A stretch of 64,000 nt of DNA from Draconibacterium halophilum (GCF_010448835.1 NZ_CP048409.1:372001-436000), one strand, 5' to 3'; numbered from the stretch's first letter, positions 24,288-33,616 are shown. Notes: a model not told the origin generated them from the sequence alone. Numbers and translations: made by a program.

Positions 24288-25517
24288 ATGAGGTACTTTG
24301 TTTTTATTTTCCTGCTTGCCATTCCCTTCAGTTCTTTTTCGAAGACCGGAAAATACCGACTAACATTAAGAGACAATCCTGCCACATCGGTAGTTATTGG
24401 CTGGGAACAGGTGTCGGGTGAAAACCCGGTGGTTTATTACGGAAGTGAGGACAATGGAACAGAATGGAAAAAATACAAGCGGAATGCAAAACCCGACAGG
24501 TTGGTGCAATATGCAGAAATGGAAAACTGCTTTGTAAGGTTAAACGGACTTTCACCCAACACGGCCTATTATTTCGTTATAAAAGACAGTGAGGGTGTAT
24601 GCCAACGATTCTGGTTTAAAACGGCTCCAATGGAATCGAATTCCAGAATGTCGTTTATTGCCGGTGGTGATTCACGCAATAATCCCATACCCCGCAGAAA
24701 TGCAAATTTGCTGGTTAGTAAATTAAAACCACACGCCGTACTTTTTGGTGGCGACATGACAGTGAGCGGAACACCTGAACAATGGCAGGCATGGTTTGAA
24801 GACTGGCAATACACAATTAGTGAAGACGGAAGAATGTACCCGATAATTGCTGCACGTGGCAACCATGAAGGAAATAACGAAATGATATATCATCTTTTTG
24901 ATGTGCCATCGGAAAAAATTTATTATGGTGTTACCTGTGGCGACGATTTAGTGCGTGTTTATGTATTAAATACAGAAATTTCAATTGCCGGAGAGCAAAC
25001 AAACTGGTTAATAAACGATTTAGAAGTACACAAAAAATCACGATGGAAAATAGCACAATACCATAAACCCATGCGTCCGCATGTGTCGAGAAAACGAGAA
25101 GGCAACGGACAATACATGGAATGGGCTAAATTGTTTTACGACGAGAAAGTAAAGCTTGTGGTTGAATGCGATGCACACACCGTTAAAACCACGTGGCCGG
25201 TAAAACCGTCAACAAAAGGCGACAGCGACGAGGGATTTGTTCGTGACGACCGCAAAGGAACTGTTTATGTGGGTGAAGGTTGCTGGGGAGCGCCGCTCCG
25301 TCCGTCTGACGATCCTAAAAGCTGGACACGGGACCATGGAATGTTTAACCAGTTTAAATGGATATTTATGGATAAAAAACAGATTGAAGTAAGAACGATA
25401 AAAGTGGATAATGCCGAGGAGGTTTCTTCGGTTTCCAACGACAATCCCTTTGCAATTCCTGAAAATTTAGATGTCTGGAATCCGGAGAACGGATCTGTTG
25501 TTACGATTCGTCGTTAG
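24288..25517 (+). CDS. Secreted purple-acid-phosphatase-like metallophosphoesterase
   Basis: 409 residues from the ATG at 24288, giving a clean signal peptide (MRYFVFIFLLAIPFSSFSKT); a start at 24255 adds 11 residues. Residues about 20-110 form a fibronectin-III-like domain (YYGSEDNGTEWKKY; LSPNTAYYFVIKD). The catalytic part shows FIAGGDSR, LFGGDM, AARGNHEGNNEM and QYHKPMRPH; the last metal segment reads VVECDAHTVKTTWP where purple acid phosphatases have GHxHxYER, so it is a diverged form. Likely works in the periplasm or outside on phosphoesters. Confidence 0.85.
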   Translation: MRYFVFIFLLAIPFSSFSKTGKYRLTLRDNPATSVVIGWEQVSGENPVVYYGSEDNGTEWKKYKRNAKPDRLVQYAEMENCFVRLNGLSPNTAYYFVIKDSEGVCQRFWFKTAPMESNSRMSFIAGGDSRNNPIPRRNANLLVSKLKPHAVLFGGDMTVSGTPEQWQAWFEDWQYTISEDGRMYPIIAARGNHEGNNEMIYHLFDVPSEKIYYGVTCGDDLVRVYVLNTEISIAGEQTNWLINDLEVHKKSRWKIAQYHKPMRPHVSRKREGNGQYMEWAKLFYDEKVKLVVECDAHTVKTTWPVKPSTKGDSDEGFVRDDRKGTVYVGEGCWGAPLRPSDDPKSWTRDHGMFNQFKWIFMDKKQIEVRTIKVDNAEEVSSVSNDNPFAIPENLDVWNPENGSVVTIRR

Positions 25518-25527
25518 ATAAGTATCG

Positions 25528-25631
25528 GATATTTATAGAAAATTCCATAGGAAGACAAACATTAAACTCCGGCCGCCTGCCTGTCCGGTAGGCAGGAAGT
25601 CGCACCCTTTATACACACCCCTATTTCTATG
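25528..25631. repeat. REP-like cluster, degenerate copy 4
   Basis: ATATTTATAGAAAATTCC linker, then AACTCCGGCC interrupted by a nested palindrome (GCCTGCC ... GGCAGG) and AGTCGCACC. It reads like the CGACTCC/GGAGTCG palindrome with an insertion. Confidence 0.45.
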
Positions 25632-25729
25632 TTTTTTTTATGCGCTAAGCGGTTCAAAACCGCTAAGCGCGTTTGCAAAAGCTAATGACATGAATAATCC
25701 GGGTTAATCCGAAATATGCATTAGAAAAA

Positions 25730-26445
25730 CTATTCCACACTATAAATTACCGGCATTTGCCCCTTCCACTTGTTCCATGTGTCGTTATCAGTAATCAGCT
25801 CGGCCATAAAATGGGCTACATTTATCCGACTGACTTTTCCGGCATTAAACAGCGCACTTCGCGTGGGTGAGGGATGAATTTCGTAGGGGGTGACTTCATT
25901 TTCATCGATTAAATCGTCGGGCCGCACTGCAGTCCATACCACCATTGGTTTGTTTTTTACATTCGTGCGCAGGTAATCTGCCGCCTGTTCGTTATCGACA
26001 TGTGGGGGAGCAGCAGGCGCAACAGCGCAAGAACAATTTTATGCGCCAAAGAAATGGGTTCGTGCAAATCGCGGTTGCGGTTACCTGTAGTATTCATGAG
26101 CACATACTTTACCGGCTTTTCGGGTTGGTTGGCAGCAATTGCCTTACACAAACGACGGGTAGCATCTGTTACCAATCTGCGCGGTTGACCAAACATTCCT
26201 TTAAAGCTCAGGTTATGCCCGAGACAGGAAGCAACGGCATCGCAGCCCTGAACATGTTTGGTCAGCTCTTCGTCGCTAAGTTCGAGCACACTGGCTGTTA
26301 CTACCGTCAGGTTTTTATTATTCAGTAATTCGGTCAACTTTTCAGTCGATCGTACAATTGCTGTTACTTTTTCTCCGCGATTTAATAAGTCTTTTACCAA
26401 CAGCCGCCCCGTTGCCCCGCTTGCACCAACTACCAGTATTTTCAT
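25730..26445 (-). pseudogene. NAD(P)-binding (NmrA/SDR-like) protein, split by a 1-base frameshift
   Basis: The first part, from the ATG at 26445, opens with MKILVVGASGATGRLLVKDL, the G-x-x-G-x-x-G dinucleotide motif of atypical short-chain dehydrogenases, and runs to LRLLLP. The second part, in the next frame, continues with VDNEQAADYLR, then VWTAVRPDDLIDENEVT to the stop. Joined, about 238 residues, the normal length. One C/G is missing in the five-base run at plus-strand 26004-26008. Family roles range from flavin/biliverdin reductase to NADPH sensing. Confidence 0.85.
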
Positions 26446-26988
26446 ACAATACCCTTTAAAATTTTATTCATTAGCAGTTCTTACAAGTTAAGAAATTGCT
26501 CGTAGTAGCCAGCCACAAAAGCGGAAATGAATTTTTACTAACGAAAATTTTTAACTCTCCCTACCCTTTTTTTCCCGACGTAAAGTACGGGATTTCGCAA
26601 GTTCAACTATCGACATTTTCTCTTACGAAGGGAAAACTGCTTTTTTAGTAAGTTTACAAGAAGATTTGATACCAGCCACTATAGTTGCCAAAAATCGGCT
26701 CCCGAGGGGAGCTCCCGACAGTTGAGGGGTAAGGCATATATCATTACAGTGATGTCCAAAGATTATAATCCACCGGAAATTCCATGTAACCCCAATAAAG
26801 GCTGAAATCTTCTCTCCCCAGCGGAGAATAAGCGGAACCCCGTGGCAAAGCCAAGGGGTATTATTAGATTAAAATTGGAAAGCGGGAATTGAACGCCCGA
26901 AGTTTGCATAAAAAGAAGTACCAGCCGAATCAGCCCGGGCAGCGAAATGGGTGCTGCCCCGCACAACAGAAATCGTTGAAATACCGCG
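26446..26988. other. Intergenic region with repeat C copy
   Basis: Contains the CCCCGTGGCAAAGCCAAGGGG palindrome-type repeat near 26835-26857 and a GAGGGGAGCTCCC palindrome near 26703-26716. A 67-codon minus-strand frame at 26763-26966 covers this repeat and is not supported. Confidence 0.5.
26811..26874. repeat. GTGGCAAAGCCA / ATTAGATTAAA repeat, copy 2
   Basis: CCCCGTGG-CAAAG-CCAAGGGG stem with one mismatch, preceded by CCAGCGGAGAATAAGCGGA and followed by ATTATTAGATTAAA; related to 8353-8400 and 28574-28637. Confidence 0.5.
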
Positions 26989-26999
26989 CTAATACCCCT

Positions 27000-28130
27000 T
27001 TAAATCAAGGTCTTCGGTTTCAATGCGGTCGACCATGCGCCCCATCTTTTTTTGGATGATTTTAAAATGATGCTCATCATTGGGGCTACCAGGGAAATTG
27101 CTTCTCCCGGCGCTTCGGCACGCCCTGTTCGTCCAATACGGTGAATATAATCTTTTGGAGAGCGCGGTAATTCGTAATTAATTACACAGGGTAAAAATTC
27201 GATATCGATGCCACGTGCCAATAAATCGGTGCTCACCAGCACCTGAATAGCACCCGATTTAAACTGGCGTAATGCTTCGGTTCGTACCCATTGGCTTTTT
27301 TTGCCGTGAATAGCCTCGGCATCGATTCCGTGTTTGATTAATTTATCGGCCACAGCTTCGGCTTTAAATCCCGACGATGTAAAAACCAGTACCTGTTGCC
27401 ACTTTTTGGTTTTTATCAGATAACGCAACAGCGGTCCTTTTCGCTCTTCCAACACATAATAGGCAACCTGATCGATTTGGCTCAGGATATTTGTTTCGGG
27501 CGCTATTTTAATAACCAACGGATTGTTTAAAAGAAACTGGGTAATTTGGTTCAGATCATCGCTTAAGGTAGCCGAAAACAAAAGGTTCTGCCGTTTTTTG
27601 GGCAGCAGCGCAAATAGCTGGTTCATCTCGTCTTTAAAACCAAGATTTAGCATTTTGTCGGCTTCGTCGAGCACCAGCGTTTTAATATCGGATAAATGAA
27701 CAGCCTTAGATTCTACCAGTTCCAACAGCCTGCCGGGAGTGGCTACTAACACATTCACTCCCTGTAAAGCTATCATTTGCGGATTTATGGATACACCACC
27801 GTAAACGGCCAACGATTTAACGGGTTTTGGAAGTGCAGGTGCAAAAGTCGAAAACACCTCGTTAACCTGCACCGCCAACTCGCGTGTGGGCACAAGCACC
27901 AAAACGCTGACATGTCGGTTTTTAGTTACCCGATTATTTTGCAAATTCATTAACAGTGGCAATACAAAACTGGCTGTTTTCCCCGAGCCTGTTGCAGCGA
28001 TACCCAGCACATCGCCCCCCTTTAGAATAGCGGGTATAGCTGATTTCTGAATGGGATAGGCTTTGGTGTACTTTTGTTCAGACAATACATTTAGTAAAGC
28101 CGGCGATAATCCTAAAGTGGTAAATGACAT
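27000..28130 (-). CDS. DEAD-box RNA helicase, C-terminus altered by a probable frameshift
   Basis: 376 residues from the ATG at 28130 (MSFTTLGLSPALLNVL); the upstream frame to 28244 is not family-like. Motifs in order: Q-motif KAYPIQKSAIPAIL, AATGSGKT, PTRELA, TPGRLLEL, LDEADKML, FSATLSD, TSSGFKAEAVAD, STDLLARGID, HRIGRTGRAEA. The last 32 residues (MMSIILKSSKKRW ...) are out of frame: restoring one C in the run at plus 27082-27085 gives NDEHHFKIIQKKMGRM ... DLDLKGY and a stop at 26989, which is the expected ending. Role: ATP-dependent RNA remodelling, e.g. ribosome assembly or mRNA turnover. Confidence 0.88.
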   Translation of the reverse strand: MSFTTLGLSPALLNVLSEQKYTKAYPIQKSAIPAILKGGDVLGIAATGSGKTASFVLPLLMNLQNNRVTKNRHVSVLVLVPTRELAVQVNEVFSTFAPALPKPVKSLAVYGGVSINPQMIALQGVNVLVATPGRLLELVESKAVHLSDIKTLVLDEADKMLNLGFKDEMNQLFALLPKKRQNLLFSATLSDDLNQITQFLLNNPLVIKIAPETNILSQIDQVAYYVLEERKGPLLRYLIKTKKWQQVLVFTSSGFKAEAVADKLIKHGIDAEAIHGKKSQWVRTEALRQFKSGAIQVLVSTDLLARGIDIEFLPCVINYELPRSPKDYIHRIGRTGRAEAPGEAISLVAPMMSIILKSSKKRWGAWSTALKPKTLI

Positions 28131-28339
28131 ACGTGTTTTCCCGATTAGATGCGGATAAATTTCCAGCGGCAAATATAGACAAAAGAGAAGAGAGTTGGCA
28201 GAAAGAGCTGAGATTAGCAACCGGAGTCGTTCCCGGTCACTCACCGATTGTTTGCTGTAAATAGTTCAATTTACAGGATTTGTTGCAACACCACCAAAAA
28301 ATTCCAGTAGCCGCTTTTGTTTGGGAATAAAGGGCTGAA

Positions 28340-28573
28340 TTATTTCAGACTTTCAGCCCTACAATCCCCCAAAAAAGATACCTGGAAGTTTTCTTTACAA
28401 ACAAAATTAGCGCTGAAAGTGCGTTTTACTTCAGCCCAGGGCGGAGTAATGTAGAGAATTACGTGGCCCCGGGGTTTATCATCAAAGCCTATATCGTCCG
28501 GCGACGAAAGCAGTTCAAGATTGATCCGTTTTCCGGGACGAAAATCAACAGACTCAAAAAATGTGTCTAAAGC
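28340..28573 (-). pseudogene. Possible remnant of a protein-coding gene
   Basis: A 77-codon open stretch without a start codon reads ALDTFFESVDFRPGKRIN, then GHVILYITPPWAEVKRTF and LGDCRAESLK before a stop. The composition is protein-like, unlike the surrounding spacer. It begins directly beside a repeat C copy, as though the 5' part had been lost. No family recognised; it may also be chance. Confidence 0.3.
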
Positions 28574-28637
28574 TTAGCTCCAAGCGAGAATGGGCGGAAA
28601 TCCGCGGCAAAACCACGGGGAATTCATCTGATTAAAA
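28574..28637. repeat. GCGGCAAAACCAC / AATTCATCTGATTAAA repeat, copy 3
   Basis: AGCTCCAAGCGAGAATGGGC followed by GGAAATCCGCGGCAAAACCA and GGGGAATTCATCTGATTAAA; the tail is identical to 8353-8400. Confidence 0.5.
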
Positions 28638-28740
28638 AACATACATTCATTATTTGCAATTATTCTTTGTATTTTACAAAACATTATAAAGAATTAAAGC
28701 CACTGCCTTGTGGTTAAGGTTTTTATTTAAAACAAAAAAC

Positions 28741-29673
28741 ATGAACGATAATCCCGGTATCCTAAAAATGATTCGTGCCCCATTTCTGAGTAGTATAATT
28801 GCCCCCATTGTAATCGGCACCCTATGGAGCGCAGGTGTAAAAGAAAGTTTTGATGTGCTGAATTTTATTGTTGTACTGCTTATTGGGATTGGCCTGCACG
28901 TTGCCACCAATGTGTATAACGATATCTACGATACGCTTCAGGGCACCGACAAAGTGAATGTTCACCGCAACGAATCGAGTGGTGGCTCGGGCGTGTTACT
29001 CGATAATCCGGAGCTGATGGGAAAGATGTACTTTTTGGCACGTACGGGCCTGGTTGTTGCTTTACTGGGGACGATCGCCCTTACTTTTCTAATAAAAAAA
29101 GACTTGCGTGTGCTGCTGTGGGTGCTGTTTCTTGTGTCGGCATTTTTTAGCAAATATTATACAGCACCACCCGTTAAACTGGCCTACCGGGGTTGGGGCG
29201 AGGTATCGGTTTGGCTGGCCTTTGGCCCCATGGCTATTCTCATTGCCGCTGTCAGTCAGAATATGGGTATTCAACCGCACTTGCTTTGGTTGTTACCCAT
29301 TACCGGGCTCAGCACTTCGTCGATTTTACTGGTGGGGCAAATGATCGACCTGGATGCTGACAGGGCAGGAGGAAAACACGGTGTTGCTTCGCGAATGGGC
29401 TCACGTTTTACCTCGGTGTTGTATGTGTTGGTACAGGTGGGCATTGCAGTAAATATACTCGCGCTGTTTGCCGGTTATCCGGGTTCTACCTGGCCACTGC
29501 TTCTGGCGCTTCTTCCCTACATTTTGCTGTTTCCTAAAGCTGCGGGAATCATTTGGAAACACCACGATAACCCGGATAAGCTAAAAGCCGGTGCTAAATT
29601 AACGGTACTTATCCACCTTGTTTTTTCGGTGTTGCTGATTGTTGGGTTTGGCATCTATAACTTTTTGAATTGA
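28741..29673 (+). CDS. UbiA-family prenyltransferase (MenA-like)
   Basis: 310 residues from the ATG at 28741 (a GTG at 28708 adds 11 doubtful residues). About nine membrane helices. Two Asp-rich motifs that hold Mg-prenyl-diphosphate: NVYNDIYDTLQGTDK and QMIDLDADRAGGKHG. Between them YTAPPVKLAYRGWGEVSVW and FGPMAILIA resemble 1,4-dihydroxy-2-naphthoate polyprenyltransferase. Known role of MenA: joining a polyprenyl chain to DHNA in menaquinone synthesis. Here it faces, tail to tail, a VTE5-VTE6-like fusion and a tocopherol-cyclase-like gene, so homogentisate or another aromatic acceptor is a real alternative. No other men genes are in the window. Confidence 0.85.
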   Translation: MNDNPGILKMIRAPFLSSIIAPIVIGTLWSAGVKESFDVLNFIVVLLIGIGLHVATNVYNDIYDTLQGTDKVNVHRNESSGGSGVLLDNPELMGKMYFLARTGLVVALLGTIALTFLIKKDLRVLLWVLFLVSAFFSKYYTAPPVKLAYRGWGEVSVWLAFGPMAILIAAVSQNMGIQPHLLWLLPITGLSTSSILLVGQMIDLDADRAGGKHGVASRMGSRFTSVLYVLVQVGIAVNILALFAGYPGSTWPLLLALLPYILLFPKAAGIIWKHHDNPDKLKAGAKLTVLIHLVFSVLLIVGFGIYNFLN

Positions 29674-29735
29674 TGTAGTGCGGAATGGAAGTATAAGAAA
29701 GCCTATTTTTTTCATACGTATACGGTAAAACTTTA

Positions 29736-29757
29736 AGATTGCTTCGCAATGCTCGCT
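29736..29757. repeat. CATTGCGAAGCAATC-type intergenic repeat
   Basis: AGATTGCTTCGCAATGCTCGC between convergent genes; short copy of the family at 18553-18581. GATTGC-TTC-GCAAT pairs as a small hairpin. Confidence 0.45.
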
Positions 29758-31060
29758 ACAATACCAGAAAATACAGCACCAGGAAAAACACCCATGCAGT
29801 AAATGATCCGCCCAGGTTTACCAGATCGTTTGGGGTGATGGATTCCGGCTTCTGCTGCTTTCTGAAAAATGTTAGCTGATGCAGTTTCCCTTCGATAAAA
29901 GCCCCTAAAAAGGTATCGGCAAAACAAGCCAAAAAGGCTGATAAGGTGAGTAGTGCAATCTCGGTCTGGTTCCACGCATCGAAAAACCAATTATACGAAA
30001 GGGCTGAAATAAGAAAAGCTCCTGCCAGTGCTGCTGCCGTTCCGCCCAAAGAGATACCGCCAGTTGTGCCGGCTTTATGCATTTTCCAGTCGGCCACCGA
30101 AAAACTCCGCTTGTTTAAAAGCGGGCCTGCCTCACTGGCCCATGTATCGGCGGTTACTGCTGCCACGCTGGCAATAAAAAAGAAAATAAACAGCTCGTTT
30201 TTGGTGATGAAGAACAACATGGAACTCAGCAGTGCCCATAAAATATTGGCCACTACCTGCCAGGCATTTCGCCCGCCCAACTGACTTTTCTTTTTTCTGT
30301 CCGTTGGATTTACTTTGGTGAAGATCACTGAACTCGCAAAGAAAAACAATACCGGCAGCAACCAGTTCCACCCGGCTACAAGCGATAAATAAAAACCCAG
30401 TAACCCGGCTGCTAAACTTCCGTAGCGGGTTAGCAGTTTCCATTTATACAGCAGGTAAGCGCCTGCACCAATTACTGTCAATACCACACTCACGAAAAGA
30501 AAATCGGGCTGTTGTGTGTGTTGAAAAATAAAGAACAGTGCGAGTCCGATTGGAATGGACAGATTATCGGAGCCGCGCCACGAAATAACTTCACAATAAG
30601 CGGCAAGCAACAGCAGCGCAACAACAAAAAAGACATCGGCTAACAGCACATGGGGCAAAAACACCAGCAAAACAACCAGGTTGGACAGAGAATAAGCCAT
30701 GACTCCATAAATACTTTTTTTATCCTTGCCTATCCTAAAAATGCGATTTCTTTTGTTGATTTGCCCAAAGACGTTAGCCAGCGGATCGGAAACGGTTAAC
30801 ACCATCAAGGCGCTTTGAAAGTAATACATTGGCAAATCGGCCAGAAGCTGAAACGAGATAAGGATTCCCAGTGGATAAAACAGGGTGCCCAAACTTTTGT
30901 TATCGGTTTGATGAATAAGCCGCCAGCTTTTGAAACGAAAGGTAACAAATGAAATGATGGAACCGACAATGATCAGGATAAACAAAACATGGCGCTCAAT
31001 GGTGTAGGTCAGCAGCAGAATAAGCAGCCCGGTGAACAGGTGAACCAGCTTTCTGACCAT
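29756..31060 (-). CDS. Phytol/dolichol-kinase-like domain fused to a DUF92 (VTE6-like) domain
   Basis: 434 residues from the ATG at 31060, which has AAGGA upstream; a TTG start at 31123 is possible. N-terminal half (about 1-195) begins VRKLVHLFTGLLILL and has LGTLFYPLGI, LTVSDPLANVFGQ and KDKKSIYGVMAY, the pattern of CTP-dependent phytol/dolichol kinases (VTE5, SEC59). C-terminal half is DUF92/TMEM19: RNAWQVVANILWALL, VTADTWASEAGPLL, KAGTTGGISLGGTAAAL, CFADTFLGAFIEG, DLVNLGGS. In plants VTE5 makes phytyl phosphate and VTE6 makes phytyl diphosphate. Fusion of the two steps in one membrane protein suggests prenyl alcohol conversion to prenyl diphosphate. Downstream of, and probably co-transcribed with, the VTE1-like gene. 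Confidence 0.85.
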   Translation of the reverse strand: MVRKLVHLFTGLLILLLTYTIERHVLFILIIVGSIISFVTFRFKSWRLIHQTDNKSLGTLFYPLGILISFQLLADLPMYYFQSALMVLTVSDPLANVFGQINKRNRIFRIGKDKKSIYGVMAYSLSNLVVLLVFLPHVLLADVFFVVALLLLAAYCEVISWRGSDNLSIPIGLALFFIFQHTQQPDFLFVSVVLTVIGAGAYLLYKWKLLTRYGSLAAGLLGFYLSLVAGWNWLLPVLFFFASSVIFTKVNPTDRKKKSQLGGRNAWQVVANILWALLSSMLFFITKNELFIFFFIASVAAVTADTWASEAGPLLNKRSFSVADWKMHKAGTTGGISLGGTAAALAGAFLISALSYNWFFDAWNQTEIALLTLSAFLACFADTFLGAFIEGKLHQLTFFRKQQKPESITPNDLVNLGGSFTAWVFFLVLYFLVL

Positions 31061-31178
31061 AAATGCTTTTTTCCTTGTCGCCAGGGAAGTGGTGGTATTG
31101 ATTTCTTTTTCTTTGGCTTCCAATGCTTTTTTTTAGTGTTCGGTTCTACCCGGTTTTATTTTATTTTTTTGCATCATT

Positions 31179-32159
31179 TCATCCTCTCAGCGTAATTTCC
31201 TCGATCTTTCCAGCCACTTCCAGTGCGGCATTTCGCCCGGTGTCTTGAAAAAGAATTTTACCACTTTTTTTGTCGGTCAGGGTAAGTTCCAGTTCCGAGG
31301 TCATACTTTCGCTGATACGACCATCCATAATACCGGAAAGCGGTGAGGCCAGCTCGGTAGCATGATCGCGGTGTGCAAGCACTTCAAGGCGGTATTTTTT
31401 GTTTTCCATCAGCAATTCTACCTGCTCTTGGTTGGCCAGTGAGCGCAACAGTTTTGTGCCATTATAAGTGGTAAATTCGAACAGCTTACCATTAAAATAC
31501 AAACCGGCAATAAAGCCCACAAAAGAACTCCGCAGCCACGGTATTTTTGCCACCGACGCTTTAAACGAAATACCGGGTTGTGCAAAGTGGTTCGACTGCA
31601 TCCAGAAATATGCCGATGGAAAAGAATGGCCCCAGTCTTTTTCGATATAACCACGTCCGTCGCTAAAATCAACTGGCCTGCCTCTAAGGGTTAAGGTGCC
31701 TTCCAAGCGGTGATCCATACTTACAATGCCATGGTTGCATTCCATAAAAGGCACAAAAGAGTAGGGTCCCATAATGCCCGGCGAATACCACCTGTTGGGC
31801 CAGGAAACTGTATTTTCAAATTGTAGTGTTCCGTAATAATCGTCGAGTGCAAGATTTATGCTATTGCCTGTAAATTTACTCCCGCCAACATTGACATTAA
31901 ACGCTCCGGCGACAACTGAAAACGCTTCGGCCGGATATGTAATGTATTCCGCCGTTTGCGCCTTACCATCGAGCACCTGAATAAAAGCGTGCTGTTTGCC
32001 CTGCTCATCCATGGCAATTCCGGGGATAAAGGCAAAAGCCTCTTGCTCGCCTGCCGAAACAACCTTATAGTACCATCCTTCAAAATAGCGTTTGCTACGC
32101 CCCCAACCCTGGTAGCGCTCGGGGTGAAACAATGCCTGTATTTGTTTGATCATGCGCAT
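31179..32159 (-). CDS. Tocopherol-cyclase-like protein (VTE1 family)
   Basis: 326 residues. The family hallmark is near the start: RSKRYFEGWYYKVV, followed by FAFIPGIAMDE, WYSPGIMGPYSFVPFMECNH, VDFSDGRGYIEKDWGHSFP and AYFWMQSNHF. Tocopherol cyclase (VTE1) closes the chromanol ring of tocopherols and plastochromanol in plants and cyanobacteria. Homologues in non-photosynthetic bacteria have no proven role. No signal peptide or membrane span. First gene of a two-gene unit with the VTE5-VTE6-like fusion. Inference: chromanol formation from a prenylquinol, possibly menaquinol. Length is slightly shorter than plant VTE1 without the plastid leader. Confidence 0.85.
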   Translation of the reverse strand: MRMIKQIQALFHPERYQGWGRSKRYFEGWYYKVVSAGEQEAFAFIPGIAMDEQGKQHAFIQVLDGKAQTAEYITYPAEAFSVVAGAFNVNVGGSKFTGNSINLALDDYYGTLQFENTVSWPNRWYSPGIMGPYSFVPFMECNHGIVSMDHRLEGTLTLRGRPVDFSDGRGYIEKDWGHSFPSAYFWMQSNHFAQPGISFKASVAKIPWLRSSFVGFIAGLYFNGKLFEFTTYNGTKLLRSLANQEQVELLMENKKYRLEVLAHRDHATELASPLSGIMDGRISESMTSELELTLTDKKSGKILFQDTGRNAALEVAGKIEEITLRG

Positions 32160-32347
32160 GGTGTTTAAAGGTAGTAAGAAAATCCTGTCGTCCTGTTTTC
32201 TGTTGAAAATTGAATTCCGGGGAGGTCACGCTTCGATGAATTTGCTCTGGGGTAAGCGCACCAAATAACAATCCCGCCTTTTGCAATTAAACGAGCTATT
32301 GAACGATTTGGGATTATGTCTGAATTGTTTTTATCGATGATGCTTTA

Positions 32348-33616
32348 TTACCTTTTCTTTCTTCTAAAACCCGGGTTTTGATTTCCCCGCTTTTTGTTAC
32401 GGTTTTCAAAAAATTTCTGGCGTTCACGACGTTTTTCTGCATCCACCTCTTTCTTCTCCTTTTGGCTCATCGGCTTGTCGGTCTGCGGAAAAGGATTATT
32501 GTCGGAAACGTTAATTTTTAGTTTTATCAATTTTTCAATGTCTTTCACATAAGCGTTTTCTTCCGGTTCACAAATAGATATTGCTACACCTTCTTCACCC
32601 GCCCGGCCACATCGGCCAATACGGTGTACATAAGTTTCGGACTCGTTGGGTATGTCGTAGTTGATGACATAGCGGAGTTTGTCAATATCAATTCCCCTTG
32701 CTGCAATATCGGTTGCTACCAATACACGTATTTGTCCCTTTTTAAATTGTTCTAAGGCCTTTTGTCGTTGATTCTGACTTTTTTCACCATGAATAGCTGC
32801 ACTTTCAATTTTATTGTGCCGCAGGTTGCGTACAATACGATCGGCACCGTGCTTGGTTCTCGAAAACAGAAGTACCTGTTCTATATCTTTATTCTTAAGT
32901 ATGTGTAACAGTAAGTTCTTTTTACTGCTTTTATTGGTGAAATATATTTGTTGCTGTATGGTTTCGGCAGTAGAGGAAACCGGATTAACCGCCACTTTTT
33001 TGGGGTTGATTAATATTTCTTGCGAAAGCTTCACAATTTTGGTTGGCATAGTGGCCGAAAAAAACAGCGACTGCCGTTCTTTGGGTAATATCCGTAGCAG
33101 TTTTTTTATGTCGTGTATAAAACCCATGTCGAGCATTCGGTCTGCCTCGTCTAGCACAAAATACTTCACATCACGCAGCGAAATATGATTCTGATTGATT
33201 AAATCGAGTAATCGCCCGGGTGTGGCAATCAGTATATCTATGCCTTTTTGCAGTTGTCGAACTTGCGGATTTTGTGGTACACCGCCAAAAATAACAGTGT
33301 TTTGCAAGTTGCTGTATTTGCCATAAGCATTAAAACTTTCGCCTATTTGTATGGCTAACTCGCGGGTAGGAGTAACTATCAGCGATTTAATCTGTCGTCT
33401 ACCCTTTTCGTGCTGATTATTATTTATTAAATGTTGAATTATTGGAATGGCAAAAGCTGCGGTTTTCCCGGTGCCGGTTTGTGCACTGCCCAACACATCT
33501 TTTTTTTCTAATACCAGAGGAATAGCCTGTGCCTGAATGGAAGTCGGTTCCGTATAGTTTTCGTCTTTTAATGCTTTTAGTATTGCGGGATGTATCTTTA
33601 AATCTTCAAATTTCAT
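32348..33616 (-). CDS. DEAD-box RNA helicase, RhlE-type
   Basis: 422 residues. Motifs: F-plus-Q motif NYTEPTSIQAQAIPLV, AQTGTGKTAAF, TPTRELAIQ, GGVPQNP, ATPGRLLDL, VLDEADRMLDMG, FSATMP, LLFSRTKHGADRIV, ATDIAARGIDID, HRIGRCGRAGEEG. Ends with a basic, disordered tail (about 385-422: KRRERQKFFENRNKK ... GFRRKKR) that would bind RNA without sequence choice. RhlE-type helicases act in ribosome assembly and cold adaptation. The likely promoter lies about 100 nt upstream (33720-33727), leaving a long leader that may allow control at low temperature. Confidence 0.93.
   Translation of the reverse strand: MKFEDLKIHPAILKALKDENYTEPTSIQAQAIPLVLEKKDVLGSAQTGTGKTAAFAIPIIQHLINNNQHEKGRRQIKSLIVTPTRELAIQIGESFNAYGKYSNLQNTVIFGGVPQNPQVRQLQKGIDILIATPGRLLDLINQNHISLRDVKYFVLDEADRMLDMGFIHDIKKLLRILPKERQSLFFSATMPTKIVKLSQEILINPKKVAVNPVSSTAETIQQQIYFTNKSSKKNLLLHILKNKDIEQVLLFSRTKHGADRIVRNLRHNKIESAAIHGEKSQNQRQKALEQFKKGQIRVLVATDIAARGIDIDKLRYVINYDIPNESETYVHRIGRCGRAGEEGVAISICEPEENAYVKDIEKLIKLKINVSDNNPFPQTDKPMSQKEKKEVDAEKRRERQKFFENRNKKRGNQNPGFRRKKR

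Noticed and set aside
26763..26966. 67-codon minus-strand ORF
   Set aside because: Translation comes from a dispersed palindromic repeat; no family features.
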